NCBI GenBank assembly: GCA_016186425.1
Contig: JACPLR010000017.1
Location: forward strand, 1-47,348
Direction of reading: 5' to 3'
DNA length: 47,348 bases
From: Candidatus Pacearchaeota archaeon
Lineage (GTDB): Archaea; Nanobdellota; Nanobdellia; Pacearchaeales; GW2011-AR1
The position numbers and the translations under genes are program-made. Below the pieces are notes generated by a model. It was not told the origin of the DNA, did not search any database, and saw only the letters and a list, made by a program, of their open reading frames with translations. How positions within the stretch are numbered: position 1 is the stretch's first letter; each line of letters begins with the position of its first letter. This document shows positions 29,377 through 38,400 of this stretch, in pieces.

Positions 29377-29532
29377 GAAAAGAATTGGAAAAGGAGGTTT
29401 ATAGGCTTTTTGTAAAGAAATTATAAATTCAGCCCAGTTTCTGGGGCATAATTTTTTTAACGAATTTTAAATGTGGGCAGATAGTGAGAATTAATGGATA
29501 ACTTATTAAATCAGAAACTTGCTTAATTATTT

Positions 29533-30384
29533 ATGAGAAGTTTAGTATTATTCGATTTACATTATCAACACAACAATCCAATATCTAAGACAAAACTTGA
29601 TAAAGTAGCAGGAATTGAAGGAGATTTTGATAGTCTAATTTTAGGAGGAGATAATGCTGAATTATCGACTGGATTGCAAAATCATAGGGTTCTGTTTGAA
29701 AGATTAAGAAGAAGATTTGAATGCCCTATTGCTTTTGTATTAGGAAATCATGAACTCTGGGGCAAATTAGGAAATGTTTCTAGTTGGAGATTAATATATG
29801 ATATTTTTCCGGAGTTAGGAAAAGAGTATGGATTTACCTATTTAGAAAGTGAGAATCTTGATGTTGAAAGTTCTTCCTTTGTTGGAACATATGGTCATTT
29901 CGATTACTCTTTTCTAAGACATGACAGGGGAGTTTCTATTGAAGATTTACTTAGAGGAACATTTATTGTAGAGAGAAAGAAAATAACTTGGAAAGACAAA
30001 ATCAATATGGATTGGGAAGGAAAGAGAGATGGAGATGTTTGTGTAGAATTAGTTGATAAATTTAGTGAAAGAATTAAGATGGCTAGTGGAAAACCTATAA
30101 GCTTTAGTCATACCATTCCAAGATTAACGCTTAATGGATGGCCAGATTCTCCATCACAATACTTTATGGAGGCATATAGCGGTTCTAATTTAATAGGAGA
30201 TGTTCTACAAACAAGTGGTGGAGAGTATCATTTTTGCGGGCATACTCATGCCAGAGCGAATGATAAAATTGGAAAAACAATTGTCGTGAATGTAGGTTCT
30301 GACTACAACTTGCTTAGATATGTTATTTTAGATAGAGAAGGTGAAACTACTAAGTTAGAAGAAAGAGAAATAGTTATTAATTAA
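29533..30384 (+). CDS. Calcineurin-like metallophosphoesterase
   Basis: A 283-residue phosphoesterase with all five metal-site motifs in order: DLHY (about 8-11, DxH), GGDNAE (GDxx), GNHE, FSHT and GHTHA near the end. Substrates of the family include phosphoproteins, nucleotides and phospholipids; none can be assigned here. No signal peptide. The gene stands alone between the winged-helix genes and the origin-proximal minus-strand pair, with a TTAA repeat just after its stop. The start ATG 29533 has no clear ribosome-binding site. Confidence 0.88.
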   Translation: MRSLVLFDLHYQHNNPISKTKLDKVAGIEGDFDSLILGGDNAELSTGLQNHRVLFERLRRRFECPIAFVLGNHELWGKLGNVSSWRLIYDIFPELGKEYGFTYLESENLDVESSSFVGTYGHFDYSFLRHDRGVSIEDLLRGTFIVERKKITWKDKINMDWEGKRDGDVCVELVDKFSERIKMASGKPISFSHTIPRLTLNGWPDSPSQYFMEAYSGSNLIGDVLQTSGGEYHFCGHTHARANDKIGKTIVVNVGSDYNLLRYVILDREGETTKLEEREIVIN

Positions 30385-30456
30385 TTAATTAATTAGAAAA
30401 AATTATGCCAAATTTTATGGGCACAATTTATAAATAGAGTAACTAGAAAAGGAGAA

Positions 30457-30861
30457 TTAAGGTTTAACAACTCGAGGAAGAGGAATATGTGATGGAAGAT
30501 TAAGGTCTTCTTCGAGCTGCAAGGCGCGCAGGTTGCACTTGGCAAAAATAGCATTAATTATCTCGGCTTTTATATCTTCAGATATTTTTTTATCTTTCCA
30601 GTCTTTTAATATCTTTTTAGCAATTTCGTTATTATCAATTAGAACAAAAATAGTCCCTTCCATCAATAAATTGGCAAAATTTGGCTCGTAATCCACTTTG
30701 AATTCGTAATCAAACATTAGAGTATCCTGATCCTTGAATATCTCGGCTGTCTTTTTCTCAATATTTTTGACCTCGGCATTAAGGTTAATATTAAGGCCTT
30801 TAGCAGAATTTCCTTTTCTTTCTATAGTAATTTTCTTAAAATTAAATCCAACAATTTTCAT
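30457..30861 (-). CDS. Conserved archaeal hypothetical protein (SecB-like fold possible)
   Basis: A 134-residue protein with alternating beta strands (residues 1-75) and a C terminus reading AKCNLRALQLEEDLNLPSHIPLPRV (in part: LNLPSHIPLPRV), a conserved ending in an archaeal family of unknown function. The beta-rich body followed by helices resembles SecB-like chaperone domains, but this is only a structural impression. It lies in tandem with the PRC-barrel gene upstream of the origin; gap 80 bases. Confidence 0.6.
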   Translation of the reverse strand: MKIVGFNFKKITIERKGNSAKGLNINLNAEVKNIEKKTAEIFKDQDTLMFDYEFKVDYEPNFANLLMEGTIFVLIDNNEIAKKILKDWKDKKISEDIKAEIINAIFAKCNLRALQLEEDLNLPSHIPLPRVVKP

Positions 30862-30941
30862 TTTTTATTTAAATAATATATTAATATTTAATTCAATTTG
30901 GGTTTAGGTGTATAAGTATCAATATAAAAATAACATAATAA

Positions 30942-31202
30942 TTATCTTAAATCTTCTTCAGAAACAACAACAAAATCTCCTATAGCCATGATAGAATTGT
31001 GAGGAATAAGCAATTCCCCTTGGTTTGTTCTTTCAAGATTAAGGTTTTGAGAGTAAACTGTAGGGTTTTTAATAACTAATTGAATTAATTCGCCGCTCCT
31101 TGTTTCAAAAGTAATATCTTGAATAAAGCCTATTCTCTTGCCTTCTTTTGTAACAACCAATTTTCCGGCAAGTTCCCTTAACGCTCTTTTTTCGTCTGAC
31201 AT
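30942..31202 (-). CDS. PRC-barrel domain protein
   Basis: An 86-residue protein made of one PRC barrel: LRELAGKLVVTKEGKRIGFIQDITF and VIKNPTVYS, ending FVVVSEEDLR. I chose ATG 31202 because a GTTTAAATA box lies about 29 bases upstream and the longer frame would run through the promoter. PRC-barrel proteins of this size are often found next to cell-division or RNA-processing genes in archaea. Here it lies beside oriC; a link to chromosome or division functions is conceivable but unproven. Confidence 0.85.
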   Translation of the reverse strand: MSDEKRALRELAGKLVVTKEGKRIGFIQDITFETRSGELIQLVIKNPTVYSQNLNLERTNQGELLIPHNSIMAIGDFVVVSEEDLR

Positions 31203-31276
31203 ATTAAGTAAAAATAGATTCAATATTTAAACTTTTCTATTATTTGTTGATTAGTATTCAATAATTAGTGTTATTT

Positions 31277-31447
31277 GGTTAATTATAAAGATTTTGGCAG
31301 TTAGTGTTAGTTATTATGGTTAATATAGGGGTTTGAAAGAGTAGAGTTAATTATTAAGATTTTGAAAGGATAAAGGACTTTAAGAGTTGATTATTAAGAT
31401 TTTGAAAGAATTAAGAGTTATTAGTGTTAATTGTAAGGTTTAAAGAG
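31277..31447. repeat. Origin-side iterons
   Basis: Copies start at 31277, 31344, 31384 and 31424. The middle two are 24/25 identical with a GTTAATTATTAAGATTTTGA core; the outer two are diverged (GGTTAATTATAAAGATTTTGG and GTGTTAATTGTAAGGTTTA). The last three are exactly 40 bases apart. Possible initiator or accessory-protein sites. Confidence 0.65.
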
Positions 31448-31540
31448 ATTATATCTTAAAAAGAGAGTTATTAATAGAGGAGTTATAGTAAATATAGTAA
31501 AATTTGAATAAATTAAAAGAAAAACGCCCAAAATACCCTG

Positions 31541-31562
31541 ACCCCTTGGTTTCGTATAGAAA
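31541..31562 (-). promoter_or_regulatory. ORB-like initiator site 1
   Basis: On the minus strand this reads ATACGAAACCAAGGGGT, matching the archaeal ORB core GAAAC-NN-AGGGGT with its G-rich end. It lies on the left of the AT-rich segment. Confidence 0.7.
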
Positions 31563-31611
31563 TGTTTAAAAAGAAAATTGAAATTTTATTTTTCTTTCTC
31601 TTCTTTTCTTT

Positions 31612-31690
31612 TTTAAATATATATATTATATATTATATATATTATATTATTATATAAAGCAACATATATAACAAAAGATATATATTAATA
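31612..31690. other. AT-only segment, candidate duplex-unwinding element
   Basis: A run of alternating T and A (31612-31657) followed by more TATA-rich DNA, preceded by a 25-base polypyrimidine stretch. The most AT-rich stretch of the origin gap, between the two ORB-like sites. Confidence 0.6.
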
Positions 31691-31767
31691 AAAAATTTCT
31701 CGAAGATAAGTAAATTGAAATAACTATGTTAAAATTGAAAAACTTGCTATTTTTCTTGTTGTTTATT

Positions 31768-31789
31768 TTTCCATGAGAAACTTAGGTGT
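31768..31789 (+). promoter_or_regulatory. ORB-like initiator site 2
   Basis: Reads TTTCCATGAGAAACTTAGG then TGT, close to the ORB layout TTTCCA...GAAAC..AGG.GT and sharing 16 of 24 aligned positions with site 1 (minus strand). It lies to the right of the AT-rich segment in the opposite orientation. Confidence 0.7.
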
Positions 31790-31891
31790 GAGTATAACAT
31801 AATTAAAAATTGAATTAGAGAAATAATAGATTATACAAAAGTTTATAAGAAATAAGATTATCTGATTTTGTAAAAAGAGGAAAAAGGGGAA

Positions 31892-33208
31892 ATGCCAAAT
31901 ATATTGCCAATATCAAAGACATCTGATTCAAAAATATCTAATATCCCAAATAATCCAAATAAGCCTCAGGAAGGGATGAATAAAATTTTTGATTCTTTTA
32001 TGCAGAATAGTATTTTTGAAAACAAAGCAGTTTTGCAGACAAGCTATACTCCTGAAACAATTCCCCATAGGGATGAGCAAATAGGGCAGATTGCCAGCAT
32101 ATTAGCCCCTGCATTAAGAGGTGAGAGAACAAGCAATTTATTTGTTTATGGCAAGACTGGAAGCGGAAAAACTATTTCTGTCCAATGTGTAAGAGATGAG
32201 TTATTAAAAAGGCAAGAAAATAATAAAAATAAACTAATAATCCAATATATTAATTGCAAGCTGAAAAAGGTTTCAGATACAGAATATAGGATTTTAGCCG
32301 AGTTAATAAAAAAACTCGGAGGAAATGTTCCAGCTACTGGCCTTCCGACAGACCAGGTTTACAATAAATTTCTTGAGTTGATTGATAATGATAAAAAATT
32401 GGTTATTCTTATTTTCGATGAAATTGATCATGCAGTTAATAAAATTTCAGACAATTTTCTTTATAATTTAACAAGATTAAATTCAGAACTTTCTAAAAGC
32501 CAGATAAGTGTTGTTGGAATAAGCAATAATCTGACTTTTTTAGATGACCTTGACCCAAGGGTCAGGAGCTCTTTAAGTGAAGAAGAGGTTGTTTTTCCAC
32601 CTTATAACGCTTTAGAGTTACAAGATATTTTAAAGAAAAGGGCAGATATAGCTTTTAAAAATGGTGTCTTGGAAGAGGGAGTTATAGCAAAATGCGCTGC
32701 TTTTGCTGCAAGAGAGCATGGGGATGCAAGAAGGGCCTTAGATTTGCTGAGAATAGCTGGCGAGATTGCTGAAAGAAATAATTTTCTAAAGGTAACTTTA
32801 AAAGACATAGATAGTGCTAATGAGAAAATAGAGAAAGACAAAATTTTAGATATTGTTAAAACAGAGCCAAAGCAATTTCAGCTTGTTCTTCTTGGAATTA
32901 TGGAAATTCTTGAAAAAAAGGAAAAAAGCGAAAAAACTTTGTTTGATAGCGAAAAAACAAAGCAAAGCGAGGTTTTTACAGGAGATATTTATAATGCCTA
33001 TCAAATATTATGTGAGAAAACAAAGACAGAGGTCTTAACTCAAAGAAGAGTTTCAGATATTTTATCTGAATTTGACATGATGGGAATAATCAACAGCACC
33101 GTTATCTCCAAAGGAAGGCAAGGAAGAACCAGAAAAATAAAGTTAGCTGTTCCGAAGAATCTTACAGGCAAGGTAAAAAATATTTTATATGAATCTCTTG
33201 AAATGTGA
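31892..33208 (+). CDS. orc1/cdc6: Origin recognition protein Orc1/Cdc6
   Basis: Archaeal initiator, an AAA+ ATPase that binds ORB sites and loads MCM. The 438-residue protein has Walker A GKTGSGKT (87-94), Walker B LIFDEIDH (about 171-178), sensor 1 in SVVGISNN, sensor 2 GDARRALDLLR (about 274-284) and a C-terminal winged helix (about 330-435) ending RKIKLAVPK. The N-terminal extension (about 1-40) is unstructured-looking. It follows the candidate origin directly and precedes PolD small subunit. A purine-rich AGAGGAAAAAGGGGAA precedes ATG. Confidence 0.95.
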   Translation: MPNILPISKTSDSKISNIPNNPNKPQEGMNKIFDSFMQNSIFENKAVLQTSYTPETIPHRDEQIGQIASILAPALRGERTSNLFVYGKTGSGKTISVQCVRDELLKRQENNKNKLIIQYINCKLKKVSDTEYRILAELIKKLGGNVPATGLPTDQVYNKFLELIDNDKKLVILIFDEIDHAVNKISDNFLYNLTRLNSELSKSQISVVGISNNLTFLDDLDPRVRSSLSEEEVVFPPYNALELQDILKKRADIAFKNGVLEEGVIAKCAAFAAREHGDARRALDLLRIAGEIAERNNFLKVTLKDIDSANEKIEKDKILDIVKTEPKQFQLVLLGIMEILEKKEKSEKTLFDSEKTKQSEVFTGDIYNAYQILCEKTKTEVLTQRRVSDILSEFDMMGIINSTVISKGRQGRTRKIKLAVPKNLTGKVKNILYESLEM

Positions 33209-33281
33209 TGAATTATGAAAAGAAAAGAATTACTTAGTTTATTAAAAAAGTTAAAAGAAATAAAAAGGAAAAAATCGGAAA

Positions 33282-34910
33282 ATGAGGAAAGAAATGCTGG
33301 AATTTTGCAGGCAAAGGGGCATTTTAATAGACAGAAATATTCTGGAATTATTAGGAGATTTAGAGGATTTAGAGATTGCTAAGAACTTAATTGAGAGAAT
33401 TGAATATCAATACAAGCAAAAAATAATTACAAAAACTTTTTTTCACAGCAATTTAGACAGAGTTTCAGATATTTTGCTTAATTATAATGGAGATGATAGG
33501 AAGGTTATAGAAGATTTTTTAGAAAAGCTAGGATTGGACTTGAAAATACTTGTGCTTGATGAAAAGTTATCTCAAAATAGCAAAAAAGAAGAGCTTTTTT
33601 TGAACAGGAACAACCAGGGGATAAACTTGCTAAGGATTTACCAAAACCAGCCAAAAAAAATAGAAGTTGGAGATTTTGTCAAGAATTTCAGAAATAGATT
33701 TAATGCCATTAAAGAGATGCTTCAGGGCCGGCCGGAATTAGAAAATTTGGCTTCTATATCTCGCATCGGAAACAATAACAATAAAAGTTTTTCTTTAATT
33801 ACACTGGTTTTTGACAAAAAAATAACTAAAAATGACAATATTATTCTTGAATTAGAAGATCTTACTGGCAGGATAACTGCGATTGTTAACAAAAATAAAT
33901 TGGAAGTGTATGAAAAAGCTAAGGAAATACTGTTAGATGAGGTTATTGGGTTAAAATGTAATGGTGGCAGCGAGGTGGTTTTTGTTAATGAAATTGTTTT
34001 TCCTGATATAAAACTCACTGAAAAGAAAAAATCTGGCAAAGATGAATTGGTAGCATTTATTTCAGATATACATGTTGGCAGCGATAAGTTTCTTGAAAAG
34101 AATTTTTTAAAGTTCATAAACTGGATAAATGGTAAAGAAGGAAATGAAAAACAAAGAGAAGAGGCGTTGAAAGTTAGGTATCTTTTTATTACTGGAGATT
34201 CAGTTGATGGAGTTGGAGTTTATCCGGGACAAGAAACACAGCTTAGTATTATGGATGTAAAAGAACAATATAACCAACTAGCGAAGCTTCTTTTAATGAT
34301 TAGAGCGGATGTTAAGATAATTTTATGCCCTGGGCAGCATGACGCTGTGAGGGTTGCAGAGCCACAGCCAATCATTGGAGAGAATTATGGTGAGGCATTG
34401 TATGCATTAGATAATTTATACCCTGTTACAAACCCATCGCTTATTGAAATAGGCAATGATCCTAATATTAAGTTTAAAGTTTTAATGTATCACGGAGCAA
34501 GCATGCATGGAATCATTAATAGCATTGACAGCCTGAGAATTAATAAGGCAAATAATCACCCAACACAGGTTGTTAAATATATTTTAAAAAAAAGACATTT
34601 GGCTCCCACCCACTCACTTGTAACTTACACTCCATTGGAAAATGAAGATGCTCTACTGATTAAAGAAATTCCAGATATTGTAGCTACAGGAGACTTGCAC
34701 AGGCCAGAAATTTCTGATTATAATGGAATTTTATTAATTTCAGGAAGCTGCTGGCAATCTAAAACTCCATTTGAAGAAAAAGTTGGAAATAATCCTGATC
34801 CGTGCAAGGTTCCAATTTTAAATTTAAAAACACGAGAGGTTAAGATGCTTGATTTTTCAGATGTTGATGAAGAAGATAAAGTAGAGGTAAAAAATGAAAA
34901 TAGGAATTGA
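33282..34910 (+). CDS. polB: DNA polymerase D small subunit (DP1)
   Basis: 3'-5' exonuclease subunit of PolD. The 542-residue protein has an N-terminal helical domain, an OB fold in the middle (about 160-250), and a C-terminal phosphodiesterase domain with the metal motifs FISDIHVGSDK (DxH), GDSVDGVGVYPGQ, LCPGQHD, YHGASMHG and TGDLHRPE. It ends with a charged tail. Length is normal for archaeal DP1 (about 480-620). Its last 17 bases overlap the nucleotidase gene. A second frame with ATG 33215 runs through its start but is not favoured. Confidence 0.95.
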   Translation: MRKEMLEFCRQRGILIDRNILELLGDLEDLEIAKNLIERIEYQYKQKIITKTFFHSNLDRVSDILLNYNGDDRKVIEDFLEKLGLDLKILVLDEKLSQNSKKEELFLNRNNQGINLLRIYQNQPKKIEVGDFVKNFRNRFNAIKEMLQGRPELENLASISRIGNNNNKSFSLITLVFDKKITKNDNIILELEDLTGRITAIVNKNKLEVYEKAKEILLDEVIGLKCNGGSEVVFVNEIVFPDIKLTEKKKSGKDELVAFISDIHVGSDKFLEKNFLKFINWINGKEGNEKQREEALKVRYLFITGDSVDGVGVYPGQETQLSIMDVKEQYNQLAKLLLMIRADVKIILCPGQHDAVRVAEPQPIIGENYGEALYALDNLYPVTNPSLIEIGNDPNIKFKVLMYHGASMHGIINSIDSLRINKANNHPTQVVKYILKKRHLAPTHSLVTYTPLENEDALLIKEIPDIVATGDLHRPEISDYNGILLISGSCWQSKTPFEEKVGNNPDPCKVPILNLKTREVKMLDFSDVDEEDKVEVKNENRN

Positions 34911-35487
34911 TATTGATGATGTTGTAGCCGATTTTACAAATCCTTTTCTTGAATTTTATAAAACCCTTACTGGGAAGACTATTTTATTTGATGATGTTTT
35001 TTCCCAAAAGTTTGAAGAAGTTGTTGGAGTTACAAGACAAGAAGCTATTAATTTTGTAAGAGGTTTTTATAAATCTGAAATGTTTGATTATTTATTGCCT
35101 ATAAATGGTTCGTCAAGCGCATTACAATATTTATCAGAAAAATATGATATAATTTTTATTACCTCAAGACATAATGAGGCAAAACAAAAAACTCCTGTCT
35201 GGTTAGCTAAACATTTTCCATTTATTAATGGAAATACAATTTATTCAGGAGATCATCAACATGGTGATAATATTGGGTTGAATAAAGCAGAAATTTGTTT
35301 AGCTGAAGGAATTCCTATTTTGATTGAGGATCATAAAGATTATTCTCTTTCTTGTGCTGAAAAAGGAATTAAAGTTATTTTATTTGACAAGCCATGGAAT
35401 AGAGATTTTGAGCATGATAATATTACAAGAGTAGCTGGTTGGAATGAAGCTTTAGATGTATTAAATGGGGGGAAAAATGCAAACTGA
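34894..35487 (+). CDS. HAD-type 5'(3')-deoxyribonucleotidase-like protein (NT5C family)
   Basis: A 197-residue HAD protein: IGIDIDDVVADFTNPFL (motif I, DIDD, nucleophile and general acid), a small cap, FITSRHNEAKQKTP (motif II Thr with Arg), Lys in NKAEICLAEG, and ILIEDHKDYSLSC (motif IV). This is the pattern of the NT5C/YqfW family of (deoxy)nucleotidases. It overlaps polB by 17 bases and polC (from ATG 35477) by 11, so it is translationally coupled to both DNA polymerase subunits. It may remove unsuitable nucleotides or balance dNTP pools; other phosphate esters cannot be ruled out. Confidence 0.85.
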   Translation: MKIGIDIDDVVADFTNPFLEFYKTLTGKTILFDDVFSQKFEEVVGVTRQEAINFVRGFYKSEMFDYLLPINGSSSALQYLSEKYDIIFITSRHNEAKQKTPVWLAKHFPFINGNTIYSGDHQHGDNIGLNKAEICLAEGIPILIEDHKDYSLSCAEKGIKVILFDKPWNRDFEHDNITRVAGWNEALDVLNGGKNAN

Positions 35488-38400
35488 AAAATATTTTCAT
35501 CATTTAGAAGAGGATATTAAGAAAAACTATGCTATTGCAAATGAGGCTAGAAGCAAGGGGCTTGACCCTGTTGGCAAAGTTGAAATTCCCCTTGCCAGAA
35601 ATCTTGCTGAAAAAGCTGTCGGACTTATTTCTACATTATATCCTCAGATAAATGATCCTCGAATTGTTAATAGAATTATTGAACTTGAAAAAGAGTATGG
35701 AAGCTTGGATGTTGCTGTGTGCTTGAAAATTGCCGAAGAAATCGCAAAAGAAAAATTCTGCAAGTTCTCAAGCCATTTAGAAGCAATTGAGGTAGGGATA
35801 AGAGTCGGGTTTGCATATACTACTCTTGGAGTTGTCAGCTCTCCAATTGAAGGATTTACTTACCTTAAACTTGGTAAAACACAAAATGAAGAAGAATATT
35901 TTACTGCTTATTTTTCTGGGCCGATAAGAAGCGCAGGAACAACCGCAAGCTGTGTTGTTTTAATGATTATTGACTATTTAAGAGAGATTTTTGGATATGC
36001 AAAATATGATCCTAGTGAAAAAGAAATAAAAAGAACATCAACAGAGTTGTATGATTTTCATGATAGAATAACTAACCTACAATATCTGCCAACTGAAGAA
36101 GAGGCAGAATTCCTTGCTGCAAACCTTCCAATACAAGTTGCCGGCGAGCCGAGCGAAAAATTAGAAGTGAGCAATTATAAAGACCTGCCAAGAGTGGACA
36201 CAAATTTTTTGAGAAGCGGGTTTTGCTTAATTATTGGGGAAGGGCTTGCACAAAAAGCTGCAAAAGCATTAAGAATTTTACGAGGATTAAGGGAAAAGGG
36301 ATTTAAATTAAGTGATTGGGATTTTTTAGAAAAATATGTTGAACTGCACAAAAAAAGAGAGTCTGGGACAAAAGACACAACACCAACTTATATTAAGGAT
36401 TTAGTTGCAGGAAGGCCGATTTTCGGACATCCTTCAAGATCAGGAGCATTTAGATTTAGATATGGAAGAAGCAGGGTTGCGGGTTTTTCTGCAGTATCTA
36501 TTCATCCAGCAACAATGGCGATTAGTGATGGTTTTTTGGCTGTAGGAACACAATTAAAAATTGAAAAACCCACAAAAGGATGTGTTATCAGCGTGTGTGA
36601 TGGCATTGATGGGCCAATTGTTAAGCTAAAAAATGGAAGTGTTGAAAGAATTAATGATTTTCAGAGAGCAAAAGAAGTTTATCATGATGTTGAAGAAATA
36701 ATTTATTTTGGAGATATTTTATTTCCGTTTGGAGATGTCGCAAACAGGAATAGTGTTTTAATAAATCCGGGATATGTTGAAGAGTGGTGGGAGTTAGAAC
36801 TTGAAAAAATAGGAAAAAAAGTTGAAAATAAATTTAATGTTAGCTTTGATGAAGCGATTAATTTTTCCAAAGAATACAGGATTCCATTACATCCAAGCTA
36901 TATTTATTATTGGACACAAATAAGTTACGAACAGCTTTTAGAATTATTAAGATGGCTTTCTTATGCAAGATTAAATAAGAAAATAATTCTGCCTTACAGC
37001 ACAATGGAAAGAGAGAAATTTAAAGAGAGCAAGAGGGCTTTGGAGCTACTTGGAATTGAGCATGATATTGGGATTGAAAATGTAATTATTAATGGGGTAA
37101 ATAGTAAGGCATTATTTGCAAATCTTGGATTTGATCTTGGATTTTTGGAGGAGGATGAAAAATTTATTGAAAATGAAGTTAATGGGTTGGCTGAAAAAAT
37201 AATTAACCAGACAGAAAGAGAGGTTTTAAGCATTATTAATTTATTTTCTGAATTTGCTATTAAAGACAAGGCAGGAGAGTTTATTGGAACAAGGATGGGA
37301 AGGCCTGAAAAAGCTAAATTAAGAAAGCTAACAGGAAGCCCGCATGTTTTATTTCCAGTAGGAGAGGAAGGTGGAAGATTTAGAAGTGTTAATGGGGCTG
37401 CTGAATTAGGATATGTAAGTGCAGAATTTCCTAGCTATTTTTGTGAAAAATGCAATCTTGAAACAATTTATTCTTTATGCGAAACTTGTGGCGGGGAAAC
37501 AAAGAAAAAATTTTATTGCCCTATTTGTAACGAGCAAATTTCAAGCGAGAAATGCGAGAAACATGGTAGAGGACAAAGCTATTACAGAAGAAGAATTGAT
37601 ATTAAAAAATATTTATCAAGTGCTGCAAAAATTCTTGGTATTGAAAATGGGCAGTTACCAACTTTAATCAAAGGTGTAAGGGGAACAAGCTCACAACATC
37701 ATTTGTTAGAACATTTGTCTAAGGGAATTTTAAGGGCTGGATTGGGTTTGAATGTGAATAAAGACGGAACAATCAGATATGATATGACAGAGCTTCCAAT
37801 CACACATTTCAAGCCAAAAGAAATTGGTACAAGCATTGAAAAATTAAAAGAAATCGGATATACAAGAGATATTTATGGCAAAGAATTAATTGATGAAGAC
37901 CAGATTCTGGAATTAATGCCTCACGATATTATTCTTCCATGCAGTGCTGATTCTGGAGATGAGAGAGCTGACGAGGTTTTTTTGCAAGGAACAAGGTTTA
38001 TTGACTTGCTTTTAGAAAAATTATACAAGCTTCCTAGGTTTTACAATGCCAAAACAAGAGAGGATTTAGTCGGACATCTAAGCGTTTGCATGGCTCCCCA
38101 TAATTGTGCGGGAGTTATATCTAGAATTATTGGTTTCTCCAAAACTCAGGGCTTATTGGCAAGCCCGTATATGCATGCGGCTATGCGAAGGGACTGCTTT
38201 GATTATAATACTTACCTACCAATCAAAAATAATGGAGACTGGAGAATTAGAAAAATTGGAGAGATTGTTGAAGAGTTAAATCCTGAAAAAATTGTGGATA
38301 ATTTTGGCACTAAAGAAAGAAAAGTAGATAGCTTCTTAACAATAGGGTTTGAAAATAAATTAAAAGAAGTTAAAATAAATAATTTTACTAAACATTTACC

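Larger units (their letters stand above)
31203..31891. other. oriC: Candidate chromosomal replication origin (oriC)
   Basis: This 689-base gap directly precedes orc1/cdc6 and the PolD genes, the classic archaeal origin context. It holds 24-25-bp direct repeats (31277-31447), an ORB-like site on the minus strand (31541-31562), a long polypyrimidine tract (31589-31613) and AT run (31612-31690) suited as unwinding element, and a second ORB-like site on the plus strand (31768-31789). No gene is seen in it. Confidence 0.78.

Noticed and set aside
30376-30394. TTAATTAATTAATTA at the end of the phosphoesterase gene
   Set aside because: A simple microsatellite-like repeat; it gives the last codons and stop but has no further structure.
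33215-33382. 55-codon frame starting 6 bases after the orc1 stop, overlapping the start of polB
   Set aside because: Basic composition (MKRKELLSLLKK) is attractive but the second half reads polB DNA in another frame, and no homologue is recognised. Possibly an upstream frame affecting polB translation, not strong enough to list.
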